From: Primulina eburnea
Taxonomy: Eukaryota > Streptophyta > Magnoliopsida > Lamiales > Gesneriaceae
Assembly (NCBI RefSeq): GCF_022965805.1
Contig: NC_133103.1
Location: forward strand, 34,319,281-34,383,280
Direction of reading: 5' to 3'
DNA: 64,000 nt
Shown: piece after piece, positions 49,901 to 63,518 of the stretch
Layout: the number at the start of each line of letters is the position of its first letter
Position numbering within the stretch: position 1 is the first letter of the stretch
The notes under the pieces: generated by a model
Told to the model about the DNA's origin: nothing
Database searches by the model: none
Seen by the model: only the letters and a program-made list of their open reading frames with translations
Translations under genes and position numbers: made by a program

Positions 49901-50940
49901 AACTGAAGTTTTCAATAAAACTTTGGGAACACTTTTGCGTGCTATTCTTAAAAAGAACTTGGATTGACATTTTGATGGACTTTATTTTGGGGTTGCCGAG
50001 GAATAAAAAGGGGAGTGATTCTATTTTTGTTTTTGTGGATAGATTCTCTAAGATAGCACATTTTATAGCTTGTCATAAAACCGATGATGCCTCAAACATT
50101 GCGGATTTATTCTTTAGAGAAGTCGTTAGGTTGCATGGCATGCCTAGGACTATTGTTTCTGGTCGTGATGTTAAATTCTTGAGTTACTTTTCGAAGACTT
50201 TATGGGCTAAACTTGGCACAAAATTGTTGTTTTCTACTACTTGTCATCCTCAAACGGATGGACAAACTGAAGTTGTCAATAGAACTTTGAGAACACTTTT
50301 GCGTGCTATTCTTAAAAAGAACTTGGATTGACATTTCTATGGACTTTATTTTGGGGTTTCCTAGGACTAAGAAGGGGAGGGATTCTATTTTTGTTGTTGT
50401 GGATAGATTCTCTAAGATGGCACATTTTATAGCTTGTCATAAAACCGATGATGCTTCAAACATGGCGGATTTGTTCTTTAGAGAAGTCGCAAGGTTGCAT
50501 GGAATGCCTAGGACTATTGTTTCTGGTCGTGATGTTAAATTCTTGAGTTACTTTTGGAAGACTTTATGGGCTAAACTTGGTACAAAATTGTTGTTTTCTA
50601 CTACTTGTCATCCTCAAACGGATGGACAAACTGAAGTTTTCAATAGAACTTTGGGAACACTTTTGCGTGCTATTCTTAAAAAGAACTTGGATTGACATTT
50701 TGATGGACTTTATTTTGGGGTTGCCGAGGAATAAGAAGGGGAGTGATTCTATTTTTGTTTTTGTGGGTAGATTCTCTAAGATAGCACATTTTATAGCTTG
50801 TCATAAAACCGATGATGCCTCAAACATTGCGGATTTGTTCTTTAGAGAAGTCGTTAGGTTGCATGGCATGCCTAGGACTATTGTTTCTGGTCGTGATGTT
50901 AAATTCTTGAGTTACTTTTCGAAGACTTTATGGGCTAAAC
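46938..50940 (+). repeat. Higher-order repeat unit R1 (11 monomers, 4003 bp)
   Basis: Starts at the TTGGCAC of the monomer ending in AAGAACATGGATTGAC. The following monomers show, in order, TTCTTTAGTTAC with TTGTTATTTTC, TATTTTCGTTG with ACTATTTTTTCTGG, GGATTCTTTTTTTG, and TTGGTACAAAATTG. The same order recurs at 50941, 54944 and 58943. Confidence 0.85.
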
Positions 50941-53900
50941 TTGGCACAAAATTGTTGTTTTCTACTACTTGTCATCCTCAAACGGATGGACAAACTGAAG
51001 TTGTCAATAGAACTTTGGGAACACTTTTGCGTGCTATTCTTAAAAAGAACATGGATTGACATTTCTATGGACTTTATTTTGGGGTTTCCTAGGACTAAGA
51101 AGGGGAGGGATTCTATTTTTGTTGTTGTGGATAGATTCTCTAAGATGGCACATTTTATAGCTTGTCATAAAACCGATGATGCTTCAAACATAACGGATTT
51201 GTTCTTTAGAGAAGTCGCTAGGTTGCATGGAATGCCTAGGACTATTGTTTCTGGTCGCGATGTTAAATTCTTTAGTTACTTTTGGAATACTTTATGGGCT
51301 AAACTTGGCACAAAATTGTTATTTTCTACTACTTGTCATCCTCAAACGGATGGACAAACTGAAGTTGTCAATAGAACTTTGGGAACACTTTTGCGTGCTA
51401 TTCTTAAAAAGAACTTGGATTGACATTTCTATGGACTTTATTTTGGGGTTTCCTAGGACTAAGAAGGGGAGGGATTCTATTTTCGTTGTTGTGGATAGAT
51501 TCTCTAAGATGGCACATTTTATAGCTTGTCATAAAACCGATGATGCTTCAAACATGGCGGATTTGTTCTTTAGAGAAGTCGCAAGGTTGCATGCCATGCC
51601 TAGGACTATTTTTTCTGGTCGCGATGTTAAATTTTTGAGTTACTTTTGGAATACTTTATGGGCTAAACTTGGCACAAAATTGTTGTTTTCTACTACTTGT
51701 CATCCTCAAACGGATGGACAAACTGAAGTTGTCAATAGAACTTTGAGAACACTTTTGCGTGCTATTCTTAAAAAGAACTTGGATTGACATTTCTATGGAC
51801 TTTATTTTGGGGTTTCTTAGGACTAAGAAGGGGAGGGATTCTTTTTTTGTTGTTGTGGATAGATTCTCTAAGATGGCACATTTTATAGCTTGTCATAAAA
51901 CCGATGATGCTTCAAACATGGCGGATTTGTTCTTTAGAGAAGTCGCAAGGTTGCATGGAATGCCTAGGACTATTGTTTCTGGTCGCGATGTTAAATTCTT
52001 GAGTTACTTTTGGAAGACTTTATGGGCTAAACTTGGTACAAAATTGTTGTTTTCTACTACTTGTCATCCTCAAACGGATGGACAAACTGAAGTTTTCAAT
52101 AGAACTTTGGGAAAACTTTTGCGTGCTATTCTTAAAAAGAACTTGGATTGACATTTTGATGGACTTTATTTTGGGGTTGCCGAGGAATAAAAAGGGGAGT
52201 GATTCTATTTTTGTTTTTGTGGATAGATTCTCTAAGATAGCACATTTTATAGCTTGTCATAAAACCGATGATGCCTCAAACATTGCGGATTTATTCTTTA
52301 GAGAAGTCGTTAGGTTGCATGGCATGCCTAGGACTATTGTTTCTGGTCGTGATGTTAAATTTTTGAGTTACTTTTCGAAGACTTTATGGGCTAAACTTGG
52401 CACAAAATTGTTGTTTTCTACTACTTGTCATCCTCAAACGGATGGACAAACTGAAGTTGTCAATAGAACTTTGAGAACATTTTTGCGTGCTATTCTTAAA
52501 AAGAACTTGGATTGACATTTCTATGGACTTTATTTTGGGGTTTCCTAGGACTAAGAAGGGGAGGGATTCTATTTTTGTTGTTGTGGATAGATTCTCTAAG
52601 ATGGCACATTTTATAGCTTGTCATAAAACCGATGATGCTTCAAACATGGCGGATTTGTTCTTTAGAGAAGTCGCTAGGTTGCATGGAATGCCTAGGACTA
52701 TTGTTTCTGGTCGCGATGTTAAATTCTTGAGTTACTTTTGGAATACTTTATGGGCTAAACTTGGCACAAAATTGTTGTTTTCTACTACTTGTCATCCTCA
52801 AACGGATGGACAAACTGAAGTTGTCAATAGAACTTTGGGAACACTTTTGCGTGCTATTCTTAAAAAGAACTTGGATTGACATTTTGATGGACTTTATTTT
52901 GGGGTTGCCGAGGAATAAAAAGGGGAGTGATTCTATTTTTGTTTTTGTGGATAGATTCTCTAAGATAGCACATTTTATAGCTTGTCATAAAACCGATGAT
53001 GCCTCAAACATTGCGGATTTTTTCTTTAGAGAAGTCGTTAGGTTGCATGGCATGCCTAGGACTATTGTTTCTGGTCGCGATGTTAAATTTTTGAGTTACT
53101 TTTGGAATACTTTATGGGGTAAACTTGGCACAAAATTGTTATTTTCTACTACTTGTCATCCTCAAACGGATGGACAAACTGAAGTTGTCAATAGAACTTT
53201 GGGAACACTTTTGCGTGCTATTCTTAAAAAGAACTTGGATTGACATTTCTATGGACTTTATTTTGGGGTTTCCTAGGACTAAGAAGGGGAGGGATTTTAT
53301 TTTTGTTGTTGTGGATAGATTCTCTAAGATGGCACATTTTATAGCTTGTCATAAAACCGATGATGCTTCAAACATGGCGGATTTGTTCTTTAGAAAAGTC
53401 GCAAGGTTGCATGGCATGCCTAGGACTATTTTTTCTGGTCGCGATGTTAAATTTTTGAGTTACTTTTGGAATACTTTATGGGCTAAACTTGGCACAAAAT
53501 TGTTGTTTTCTACTACTTGTCATCCTCAAACGGATGGACAAACTGAAGTTGTCAATAGAACTTTGAGAACACTTTTGCTTGCTATTCTTAAAAAGAACTT
53601 GGATTGACATTTCTATGGACTTTATTTTGGGGTTTCCTAGGACTAAGAAGGGGAGGGATTCTTTTTTTGTTGTTGTGGATAGATTCTCTAAGATGGCACA
53701 TTTTATAGCTTGTCATAAAACCGATGATGCTTCAAACATGGCGGATTTGTTCTTTAGAGAAGTCGCAAGGTTGCATGGAATGCCTAGGACTATTGTTTCT
53801 GGTCGCGATGTTAAATTCTTGAGTTACTTTTGGAATACTTTATGGGCTTAACTTGGCACAAAATTGTTGTTTTCTACTACTTGTCATCCTCAAACGGATG

Positions 53901-54943
53901 GACAAACTGAAGTTGTCAATAGAACTTTGGGAACACTTTTGCGTGCTATTCTTAAAAAGAACTTGGATTGACATTTCGATGGACTTTATTTTGGGGTTGC
54001 CTAGGACTAAGAAGGGGAGGGATTCTATTTTTGTTGTTGTGGATAGATTCTCTAAGATGGCACATTTTATAGCTTGTTATAAAACCGATGATGCTTCAAA
54101 CATTGCGGATTTTTTCTTTAGAGAAGTCGTTAGGTTGCATGGCATGCCTAGGACTATTGTTTTTGGTCGCGATGTTAAATTCTTGAGTTACTTTTGGAAT
54201 ACTTTATGGGCTAAACTTGGCACAAAATTGTTGTTTTCTACTACTTGTCATCCTCAAACGGATGGACAAACTGAAGTTTTCAATAGAACTTTGGGAACAC
54301 TTTTGCGTGCTATTCTTAAAAAGAACTAGGATTGACATTTTGATGGACTTTATTTTGGGGTTGCCGAGGAATAAAAAGGGAGTGATTCTATTTTTTTTTT
54401 TGTGGATAGATTCTCTAAGATAGCACATTTTATAGCTTGTCATAAAACCGATGATGCTTCAAACATGGCGGATTTGTTCTTTAGAGAAGTCGCAAGGTTG
54501 CATGGAATGCCTAGGACTATTGTTTCTGGTCGCGATGTTAAATTCTTGAGTTACTTTTGGAAGACTTTATGGGCTAAACTTGGTACAAAATTGTTGTTTT
54601 CTACTACTTGTCATCCTCAAACGGATGGACAAACTGAAGTTTTCAATAGAACTTTGGGAACACTTTTGCGTTCTATTCTTAAAAAGAACTTGGATTGACA
54701 TTTTGATGGACTTTATTTTGGGGTTGCCGAGGAATAAGAAGGGGAGTGATTCTATTTTTGTTTTTGTGGATAGATTCTCTAAGATAGCACATTTTATAGC
54801 TTGTCATAAAACCGATGATGCCTCAAACATTGCGGATTTGTTCTTTAGAGAAGTCGTTAGGTTGCATGGCATGCCTAGGACTATTGTTTCTGGTCGCGAT
54901 GTTAAATTCTTGAGTTACTTTTCGAAGAATTTATGGGCTAAAC
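50941..54943 (+). repeat. Higher-order repeat unit R2 (11 monomers, 4003 bp)
   Basis: Same opening series as R1, with private changes such as AACATAACGGATTTG at 51187 and TTGCATGCCATGCC at 51588. The later monomers are rearranged relative to R1, and one has a stop at 53848 (GGGCTTAACTTGG). Confidence 0.85.
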
Positions 54944-57900
54944 TTGGCACAAAATTGTTGTTTTCTACTACTTGTCATCCTCAAACGGATGGACAAACTG
55001 AAGTTGTCAATAGAACTTTGGGAACACTTTTGCGTGCTATTCTTAAAAAGAACATGGATTGACATTTCTATGGACTTTATTTTGGGGTTTCCTAGGACTA
55101 AGAAGGGGAGGGATTCTATTTTTGTTGTTGTGGATAGATTCTCTAAGATGGCACATTTTATAGCTTGTCATAAAACCGATGATGCTTCAAACATGGCGGA
55201 TTTGTTCTTTAGAGAAGTCGCTAGGTTGCATGGAATGCCTAGGACTATTGTTTCTGGTCGCGATGTTAAATTCTTTAGTTACTTTTGGAATACTTTATGG
55301 GCTAAACTTGGCACAAAATTGTTATTTTCTACTACTTGTCATCCTCAAACGGATGGACAAACTGAAGTTGTCAATAGAACTTTGGGAACACTTTTGCGTG
55401 CTATTCTTAAAAAGAACTTGGATTGACATTTCTATGGACTTTATTTTGGGGTTTCCTAGGACTAAGAAGGGGAGGGATTCTATTTTCGTTGTTGTGGATA
55501 GATTCTCTAAGATGGCACATTTTATAGCTTGTCATAAAACCGATGATGCTTCAAACATGGCGGATTTGTTCTTTAGAGAAGTCGCAAGGTTGCATGGCAT
55601 GCCTAGGACTATTTTTTCTGGTCGCGATGTTAAATTTTTGAGTTACTTTTGGAATACTTTATGGGCTAAACTTGGCACAAAATTGTTGTTTTCTACTACT
55701 TGTCATCCTCAAACGGATGGACAAACTGAAGTTGTCAATAGAACTTTGAGAACACTTTTGCGTGCTATTCTTAAAAAGAACTTGGATTGACATTTCTATG
55801 GACTTTATTTTGGGGTTTCTTAGGACTAAGAAGGGGAGGGATTCTTTTTTTGTTGTTGTGGATAGATTCTCTAAGATGGCACATTTTATAGCTTGTCATA
55901 AAACCGATGATGCTTCAAACATGGCGGATTTGTTCTTTAGAGAAGTCGCAAGGTTGCATGGAATGCCTAGGACTATTGTTTCTGGTCGCGATGTTAAATT
56001 CTTGAGTTACTTTTGGAAGACTTTATGGGCTAAACTTGGTACAAAATTGTTGTTTTCTACTACTTGTCATCCTCAAACGGATGGACAAACTGAAGTTTTC
56101 AATAGAACTTTGGGAAAACTTTTGCGTGCTATTCTTAAAAAGAACTTGGATTGACATTTTGATGGACTTTATTTTGGGGTTGCCGAGGAATAAAAAGGGG
56201 AGTGATTCTATTTTTGTTTTTGTGGATAGATTCTCTAAGATAGCACATTTTATAGCTTGTCATAAAACCGATGATGCCTCAAACATTGCGGATTTATTCT
56301 TTAGAGAAGTCGTTAGGTTGCATGGCATGCCTAGGACTATTGTTTCTGGTCGTGATGTTAAATTCTTGAGTTACTTTTCGAAGACTTTATGGGCTAAACT
56401 TGGCACAAAATTGTTGTTTTCTACTACTTGTCATCCTCAAACGGATGGACAAACTGAAGTTGTCAATAGAACTTTGAGAACATTTTTGCGTGCTATTCTT
56501 AAAAAGAACTTGGATTGACATTTCTATGGACTTTATTTTGGGGTTTCCTAGGACTAAGAAGGGGAGGGATTCTATTTTTGTTGTTGTGGATAGATTCTCT
56601 AAGATGGCACATTTTATAGCTTGTCATAAAACCGATGATGCTTCAAACATGGCGGATTTGTTCTTTAGAGAAGTCGCTAGGTTGCATGGAATGCCTAGGA
56701 CTATTGTTTCTGGTCGCGATGTTAAATTCTTGAGTTACTTTTGGAATACTTTATGGGCTAAACTTGGCACAAAATTGTTGTTTTCTACTACTTGTCATCC
56801 TCAAACGGATGGACAAACTGAAGTTGTCAATAGAACTTTGGGAACACTTTTGCGTGCTATTCTTAAAAAGAACTTGGATTGACATTTCGATGGACTTTAT
56901 TTTGGGGTTGCCTAGGACTAAGAAGGGAGGGATTCTATTTTTGTTGTTGTGGATAGATTCTCTAAGATGGCACATTTTATAGCTTGTTATAAACCGATGA
57001 TGCTTCAAACATTGCGGATTTTTTCTTTAGAGAAGTCGTTAGGTTGCATGGCATGCCTAGGACTATTGTTTCTGGTCGCGATGTTAAATTTTTGAGTTAT
57101 TTTGGAATACTTTATGGGGTAAACTTGGCACAAAATTGTTATTTTCTACTACTTGTCATCCTCAAACGGATGGACAAACTGAAGTTGTCAATAGAACTTT
57201 GGGAACACTTTTGCGTGCTATTCTTAAAAAGAACTTGGATTGACATTTCTATGGACTTTATTTTGGGGTTGCCTATGACTAAGAAGGGGAGGGATTTTAT
57301 TTTTGTTGTTGTGGATAGATTCTCTAAGATGGCACATTTTATAGCTTGTCATAAAACCGATGATGCTTCAAACATGGCGGATTTGTTCTTTAGAAAAGTC
57401 GCAAGGTTGCATGGCATGCCTAGGACTATTTTTTCTGGTCGCGATGTTAAATTTTTGAGTTACTTTTGGAATACTTTATGGGCTAAACTTGGCACAAAAT
57501 TGTTGTTTTCTACTACTTGTCATCATCAAACGGATGGACAAACTGAAGTTGTCAATAGAACTTTGAGAACACTTTTGCGTGCTATTCTTAAAAAGAACTT
57601 GGATTGACATTTCTATGGACTTTATTTTGGGGTTTCCTAGGACTAAGAAGGGGAGGGATTCTTTTTTTGTTGTTGTGGATAGATTCTCTAAGATGGCACA
57701 TTTTATAGCTTGTCATAAAACCGATGATGCTTCAAACATGGCGGATTTGTTCTTTAGAGAAGTCGCAAGGTTGCATGGAATGCCTAGGACTATTGTTTCT
57801 GGTCGCGATGTTAAATTCTTGAGTTACTTTTGGAAGACTTTATGGGCTAAACTTGGTACAAAATTGTTGTTTTCTACTACTTGTCATCCTCAAACGGATG

Positions 57901-58942
57901 GACAAACTGAAGTTTTCAATAGAACTTTGGGAACACTTTTGCGTGCTATTCTTAAAAAGAACTTGGATTGACATTTTGATGGACTTTATTTTGGGGTTGC
58001 CGAGGAATAAAAAGGGGAGTGATTCTATTTTTGTTTTTGTGGATAGATTCTCTAAGATAGCGCATTTTATAGCTTGTTATAAACCGATGATGCTTCAAAC
58101 ATTGCGGATTTTTTCTTTAGAGAAGTCGTTAGGTTGCATGGCATGCCTAGGACTATTGTTTCTGGTCGCGATGTTAAATTTTTGAGTTATTTTGGAATAC
58201 TTTATGGGGTAAACTTGGCACAAAATTGTTATTTTCTACTACTTGTCATCCTCAAACGGATGGACAAACTGAAGTTGTCAATATAACTTTGGGAACACTT
58301 TTGCGTGCTATTCTTAAAAAGAACTTGGATTGACATTTCTATGGACTTTATTTTGGGGTTGCCTATGACTAAGAAGGGGAGGGATTTTATTTTTGTTGTT
58401 GTGGATAGATTCTCTAAGATGGCACATTTTATAGCTTGTCATAAAACCGATGATGCTTCAAACATGGCGGATTTGTTCTTTAGAAAAGTCGCAAGGTTGC
58501 ATGGCATGCCTAGGACTATTTTTTCTGGTCGCGATGTTAAATTTTTGAGTTACTTTTGGAATACTTTATGGGCTAAACTTGGCACAAAATTGTTGTTTTC
58601 TACTACTTGTCATCATCAAACGGATGGACAAACTGAAGTTGTCAATAGAACTTTGAGAACACTTTTGCGTGCTATTCTTAAAAAGAACTTGGATTGACAT
58701 TTCTATGGACTTTATTTTGGGGTTTCCTAGGACTAAGAAGGGGAGGGATTCTATTTTCGTTGTTGTGGATAGATTCTCTAAGATTGCACATTTTATAGCT
58801 TGTCATAAAACCGATGATGCCTTAAACATTGCGGATTTGTTCTTTAGAGAAGTCGTTAGGTTGCATGGCATGCCTAGGACTATTGTTTCTGGTCGCGATG
58901 TTAAATTCTTGAGTTACTTTTCGAAGACTTTATGGGCTAAAC
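54944..58942 (+). repeat. Higher-order repeat unit R3 (11 monomers, 3999 bp)
   Basis: Five single-base losses account for the length. Two neighbouring segments repeat nearly verbatim, with GAGTTATTTTGG and CATCATCAAACGG at 57095/57530 and again at 58183/58613 (3 monomers apart). Confidence 0.85.
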
Positions 58943-61900
58943 TTGGCACAAAATTGTTGTTTTCTACTACTTGTCATCCTCAAACGGATGGACAAACTGA
59001 AGTTGTCAATAGAACTTTGGGAACACTTTTGCGTGCTATTCTTAAAAAGAACATGGATTGACATTTCTATGGACTTTATTTTGGGGTTTCCTAGGACTAA
59101 GAAGGGGAGGGATTCTATTTTTGTTGTTGTGGATAGATTCTCTAAGATGGCACATTTTATAGCTTGTCATAAAACCGATGATGCTTCAAACATGGCGGAT
59201 TTGTTCTTTAGAGAAGTCGCTAGGTTGCATGGAATGCCTAGGACTATTGTTTCTGGTCGCGATGTTAAATTCTTTAGTTACTTTTGGAATACTTTATGGG
59301 CTAAACTTGGCACAAAATTGTTATTTTCTACTACTTGTCATCCTCAAACGGATGGACAAACTGAAGTTGTCAATAGAACTTTGGGAACACTTTTGCGTGC
59401 TATTCTTAAAAAGAACTTGGATTGACATTTCTATGGACTTTATTTTGGGGTTTCCTAGGACTAAGAAGGGGAGGGATTCTATTTTCGTTGTTGTGGATAG
59501 ATTCTCTAAGATGGCACATTTTATAGCTTGTCATAAAACCGATGATGCTTCAAACATGGCGGATTTGTTCTTTAGAGAAGTCGCAAGGTTGCATGGCATG
59601 CCTAGGACTATTTTTTCTGGTCGCGATGTTAAATTTTTGAGTTACTTTTGGAATACTTTATGGGCTAAACTTGGCACAAAATTGTTGTTTTCTACTACTT
59701 GTCATCCTCAAACGGATGGACAAACTGAAGTTGTCAATAGAACTTTGAGAACACTTTTGCGTGCTATTCTTAAAAAGAACTTGGATTGACATTTCTATGG
59801 ACTTTATTTTGGGGTTTCTTAGGACTAAGAAGGGGAGGGATTCTTTTTTTGTTGTTGTGGATAGATTCTCTAAGATGGCACATTTTATAGCTTGTCATAA
59901 AACCGATGATGCTTCAAACATGGCGGATTTGTTCTTTAGAGAAGTCGCTAGGTTGCATGGAATGCCTAGGACTATTGTTTCTGGTCGCGATGTTAAATTC
60001 TTGAGTTACTTTTGGAATACTTTATGGGCTAAACTTGGCACAAAATTGTTGTTTTCTACTACTTGTCATCCTCAAACGGATGGACAAACTGAAGTTGTCA
60101 ATAGAACTTTGGGAACACTTTTGCGTGCTATTCTTAAAAAGAACTTGGATTGACATTTCGATGGACTTTATTTTGGGGTTGCCTAGGACTAAGAAGGGAG
60201 GGATTCTATTTTTGTTGTTGTGGATAGATTCTCTAAGATGGCACATTTTATAGCTTGTTATAAACCGATGATGCTTCAAACATTGCGGATTTTTTCTTTA
60301 GAGAAGTCGTTAGGTTGCATGGCATGCCTAGGACTATTGTTTCTGGTCGCGATGTTAAATTTTTGAGTTACTTTTGGAATACTTTATGGGGTAAACTTGG
60401 CACAAAATTGTTATTTTCTACTACTTGTCATCCTCAAACGGATTGACAAACTGAAGTTGTCAATAGAACTTTGGGAACACTTTTGCGTGCTATTCTTAAA
60501 AAGAACTTGGATTGACATTTCTATACACTTTATTTTGGGGTTTCCTAGGACTAAGAAGGGGAGGGATTTTATTTTTGTTGTTGTGGATAGATTCTCTAAG
60601 ATGGCACATTTTATAGCTTGTCATAAAACCAATGATGCTTCAAACATGGCGGATTTGTTCTTTAGAAAAGTCGCAAGGTTGCATGGCATGCCTAGGACTA
60701 TTTTTTCTGGTCGCGATGTTAAATTTTTGAGTTACTTTTGGAATACTTTATGGGCTAAACTTGGCACAAAATTGTTGTTTTCTACTACTTGTCATCATCA
60801 AACGGATGGACAAACTGAAGTTGTCAATAGAACTTTGAGAACACTTTTGCGTGCTATTCTTAAAAAGAACTTGGATTGACATTTCTATGGACTTTATTTT
60901 GGGGTTTCCTAGGACTAAGAAGGGGAGGGATTCTTTTTTTGTTGTTGTGGATAGATTCTCTAAGATGGCACATTTTATAGCTTGTCATAAAACCGATGAT
61001 GCTTCAAACATGGCGGATTTGTTCTTTAGAGAAGTCGCAAGGTTGCATGGAATGCCTAGGACTATTGTTTCTGGTCGCGATGTTAAATTCTTGAGTTACT
61101 TTTGGAAGACTTTATGGGCAAAACTTGGTACAAAATTGTTGTTTTCTACTACTTGTCATCCTCAAACGGATGGACAAACTGAAGTTTTCAATAGAACTTT
61201 GGGAACACTTTTGCGTGCTATTCTTAAAAAGAACTTGGATTGACATTTTGATGGACTTTATTTTGGGGTTGCCGAGGAATAAAAAGGGGAGTGATTCTAT
61301 TTTTGTTTTTGTGGATAGATTCTCTAAGATAGCACATTTTATAGCTTGTCATAAAACCGATGATGCCTCAAACATTGCGGATTTATTCTTTAGAGAAGTC
61401 GTTAGGTTGCATGGCATGCCTAGGACTATTGTTTCTGGTCGTGATGTTAAATTCTTGAGTTACTTTTCGAAGACTTTATGGGCTAAACTTGGCACAAAAT
61501 TGTTGTTTTCTACTACTTGTCATCCTCAAACGGATGGACAAACTGAAGTTGTCAATAGAACTTTGAGAACACTTTTGCGTGCTATTCTTAAAAAGAACTT
61601 GGATTGACATTTCTATGGACTTTATTTTGGGGTTTCCTAGGACTAATAAGGGGAGGGATTCTATTTTTGTTGTTGTGGATAGATTCTCTAAGATGGCACA
61701 TTTTATAGCTTGTCATAAAACCGATGATGCTTCAAACATGGCGGATTTGTTCTTTAGAGAAGTCGCTAGGTTGCATGGAATGCATAGGACTATTGTTTCT
61801 GGTCGCGATGTTAAATTCTTGAGTTACTTTTGGAATACTTTATGGGCTAAACTTGGCACAAAATTGTTGTTTTCTACTACTTGTCATCCTCAAACGGATG

Positions 61901-62942
61901 GACAAACTGAAGTTGTCAATAGAACTTTGGGAACACTTTTGCGTGCTATTCTTAAAAAGAACTTGGATTGACATTTCGATGGACTTTATTTTGGGGTTGC
62001 CTAGGACTAAGAAGGGAGGGATTCTATTTTTGTTGTTGTGGATAGATTCTCTAAGATGACACATTTTATAGCTTGTTATAAAACCGATGATGCTTCAAAC
62101 ATTGCGGATTTTTTCTTTAGAGAAGTCGTTAGGTTGCATGGCATGCCTAGGACTATTGTTTCTGGTCGCGATGTTAAATTTTTGAGTTACTTTTGGAATA
62201 CTTTATGGGGTAAACTTGGCACAAAATTGTTGTTTTCTACTACTTGTCATCCTCAAACGGATGGACAAACTGAAGTTGTCAATAGAACTTTGAGAACACT
62301 TTTGCGTGCTATTCTTAAAAAGAACTTGGATTGACATTTCGATGGACTTTATTTTGGGGTTGCCTAGGACTAAGAAGGGAGGGATTCTATTTTTGTTGTT
62401 GTGGATAGATTCTCTAAGATGACACATTTTATAGCTTGTTATAAAACCGATGATGCTTCAAACATTGCGGATTTTTTCTTTAGAGAAGTCGTTAGGTTGC
62501 ATGGCATGCCTAGGACTATTGTTTCTGGTCGCGATGTTAAATTTTTGAGTTACTTTTGGAATACTTTATGGGGTAAACTTGGCACAAAATTGTTGTTTTC
62601 TACTACTTGTCATCCTCAAACGGATGGACAAACTGAAGTTGTCAATAGAACTTTGAGAACACTTTTGCGTGCTATTCTTAAAAAGAACTTGGATTGACAT
62701 TTCTATGGACTTTATTTTGGGGTTTCCTAGGACTAAGAAGGGGAGGGATTCTTTTTTTGTTGTTGTGGATAGATTCTCTAAGATGGCACATTTTATAGCT
62801 TGTCATAAAACCGATGATGCCTCAAACATTGCGGATTTATTCTTTAGAGAAGTCGTTAGGTTGCATGGCATGCCTAGGACTATTGTTTCTGGTCGTGATG
62901 TTAAATTCTTGAGTTACTTTTCGAAGACTTTATGGGCTAAAC
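58943..62942 (+). repeat. Higher-order repeat unit R4 (11 monomers, 4000 bp)
   Basis: Opens with the same marker series as R1-R3. It contains two adjacent 363-bp monomers, 62038-62400 and 62401-62763, that look identical over the integrase frame. A partial fifth unit (62943-63518) follows and is interrupted by LTR-F. Confidence 0.8.
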
Positions 62943-63518
62943 TTGGCACAAAATTGTTGTTTTCTACTACTTGTCATCATCAAACGGATGGACAAACTGA
63001 AGTTGTCAATATAACTTTGGGAACACTTTTGCGTGCTATTCTTAAAAAGAACATAGATTGACATTTCTATGGACTTTATTTTGGGGTTTCCTAGGACTAA
63101 TAAGGGGAGGGATTCTATTTTTGTTGTTGTGGATAGATTCTCTAAGATGGCACATTTTATAGCTTGTCATAAAACCGATGATGCTTCAAACATGGCGGAT
63201 TTGTTCTTTAGAGAAGTCGCTAGGTTGCTTGGAATGCCTAGGACTATTGTTTCTGGTCGCGATGTTAAATTCTTGAGTTACTTTTGGAATACTTTATGGG
63301 CTAAACTTGGCACAAAATTGTTGTTTTCTACTACTTGTCATCCTCAAACGGATGGACAAACTGAAGTTGTCAATAGAACTTTGGGAACACTTTTGCGTGC
63401 TATTCTTAAAAAGAATTTGGGTTGACATTTCGATGGACTTTATTTTGGGGTTGCCTAGGACTAAGAAGGGGAGGGATTCTATTTTTTTTGTTGTGGATAG
63501 ATTCTCTAAGATGGCACA

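Larger units (their letters stand above)
43795..63518 (+). repeat. Satellite block 5: about 54 monomers, strongly homogenised
   Basis: Begins in phase with block 4 and ends in ATGGCACA at LTR-F. The first about 3 kb is mixed in subtype. From 46938 the array is built of 11-monomer units. Several monomers carry the same one-base deletion (AAGAAGGGAGGG) near 48920, 56925, 60197, 62012 and 62375, showing that indel-bearing copies were propagated. Common subtypes have GGGTTTCCTAGGAC (GFPRT) and GAGGAATAAGAAGG or GAGGAATAAAAAGG (GLPRNKKG). Confidence 0.95.

Noticed and set aside
841..62427. Antisense open frames of 62-101 codons within the satellite
   Set aside because: They are the reverse reading of the same monomers, recur with the period, and have no independent support.
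262..63518. CRISPR-like regular repetition
   Set aside because: Units are contiguous 364-bp copies with no unique spacers, and the context is eukaryotic.
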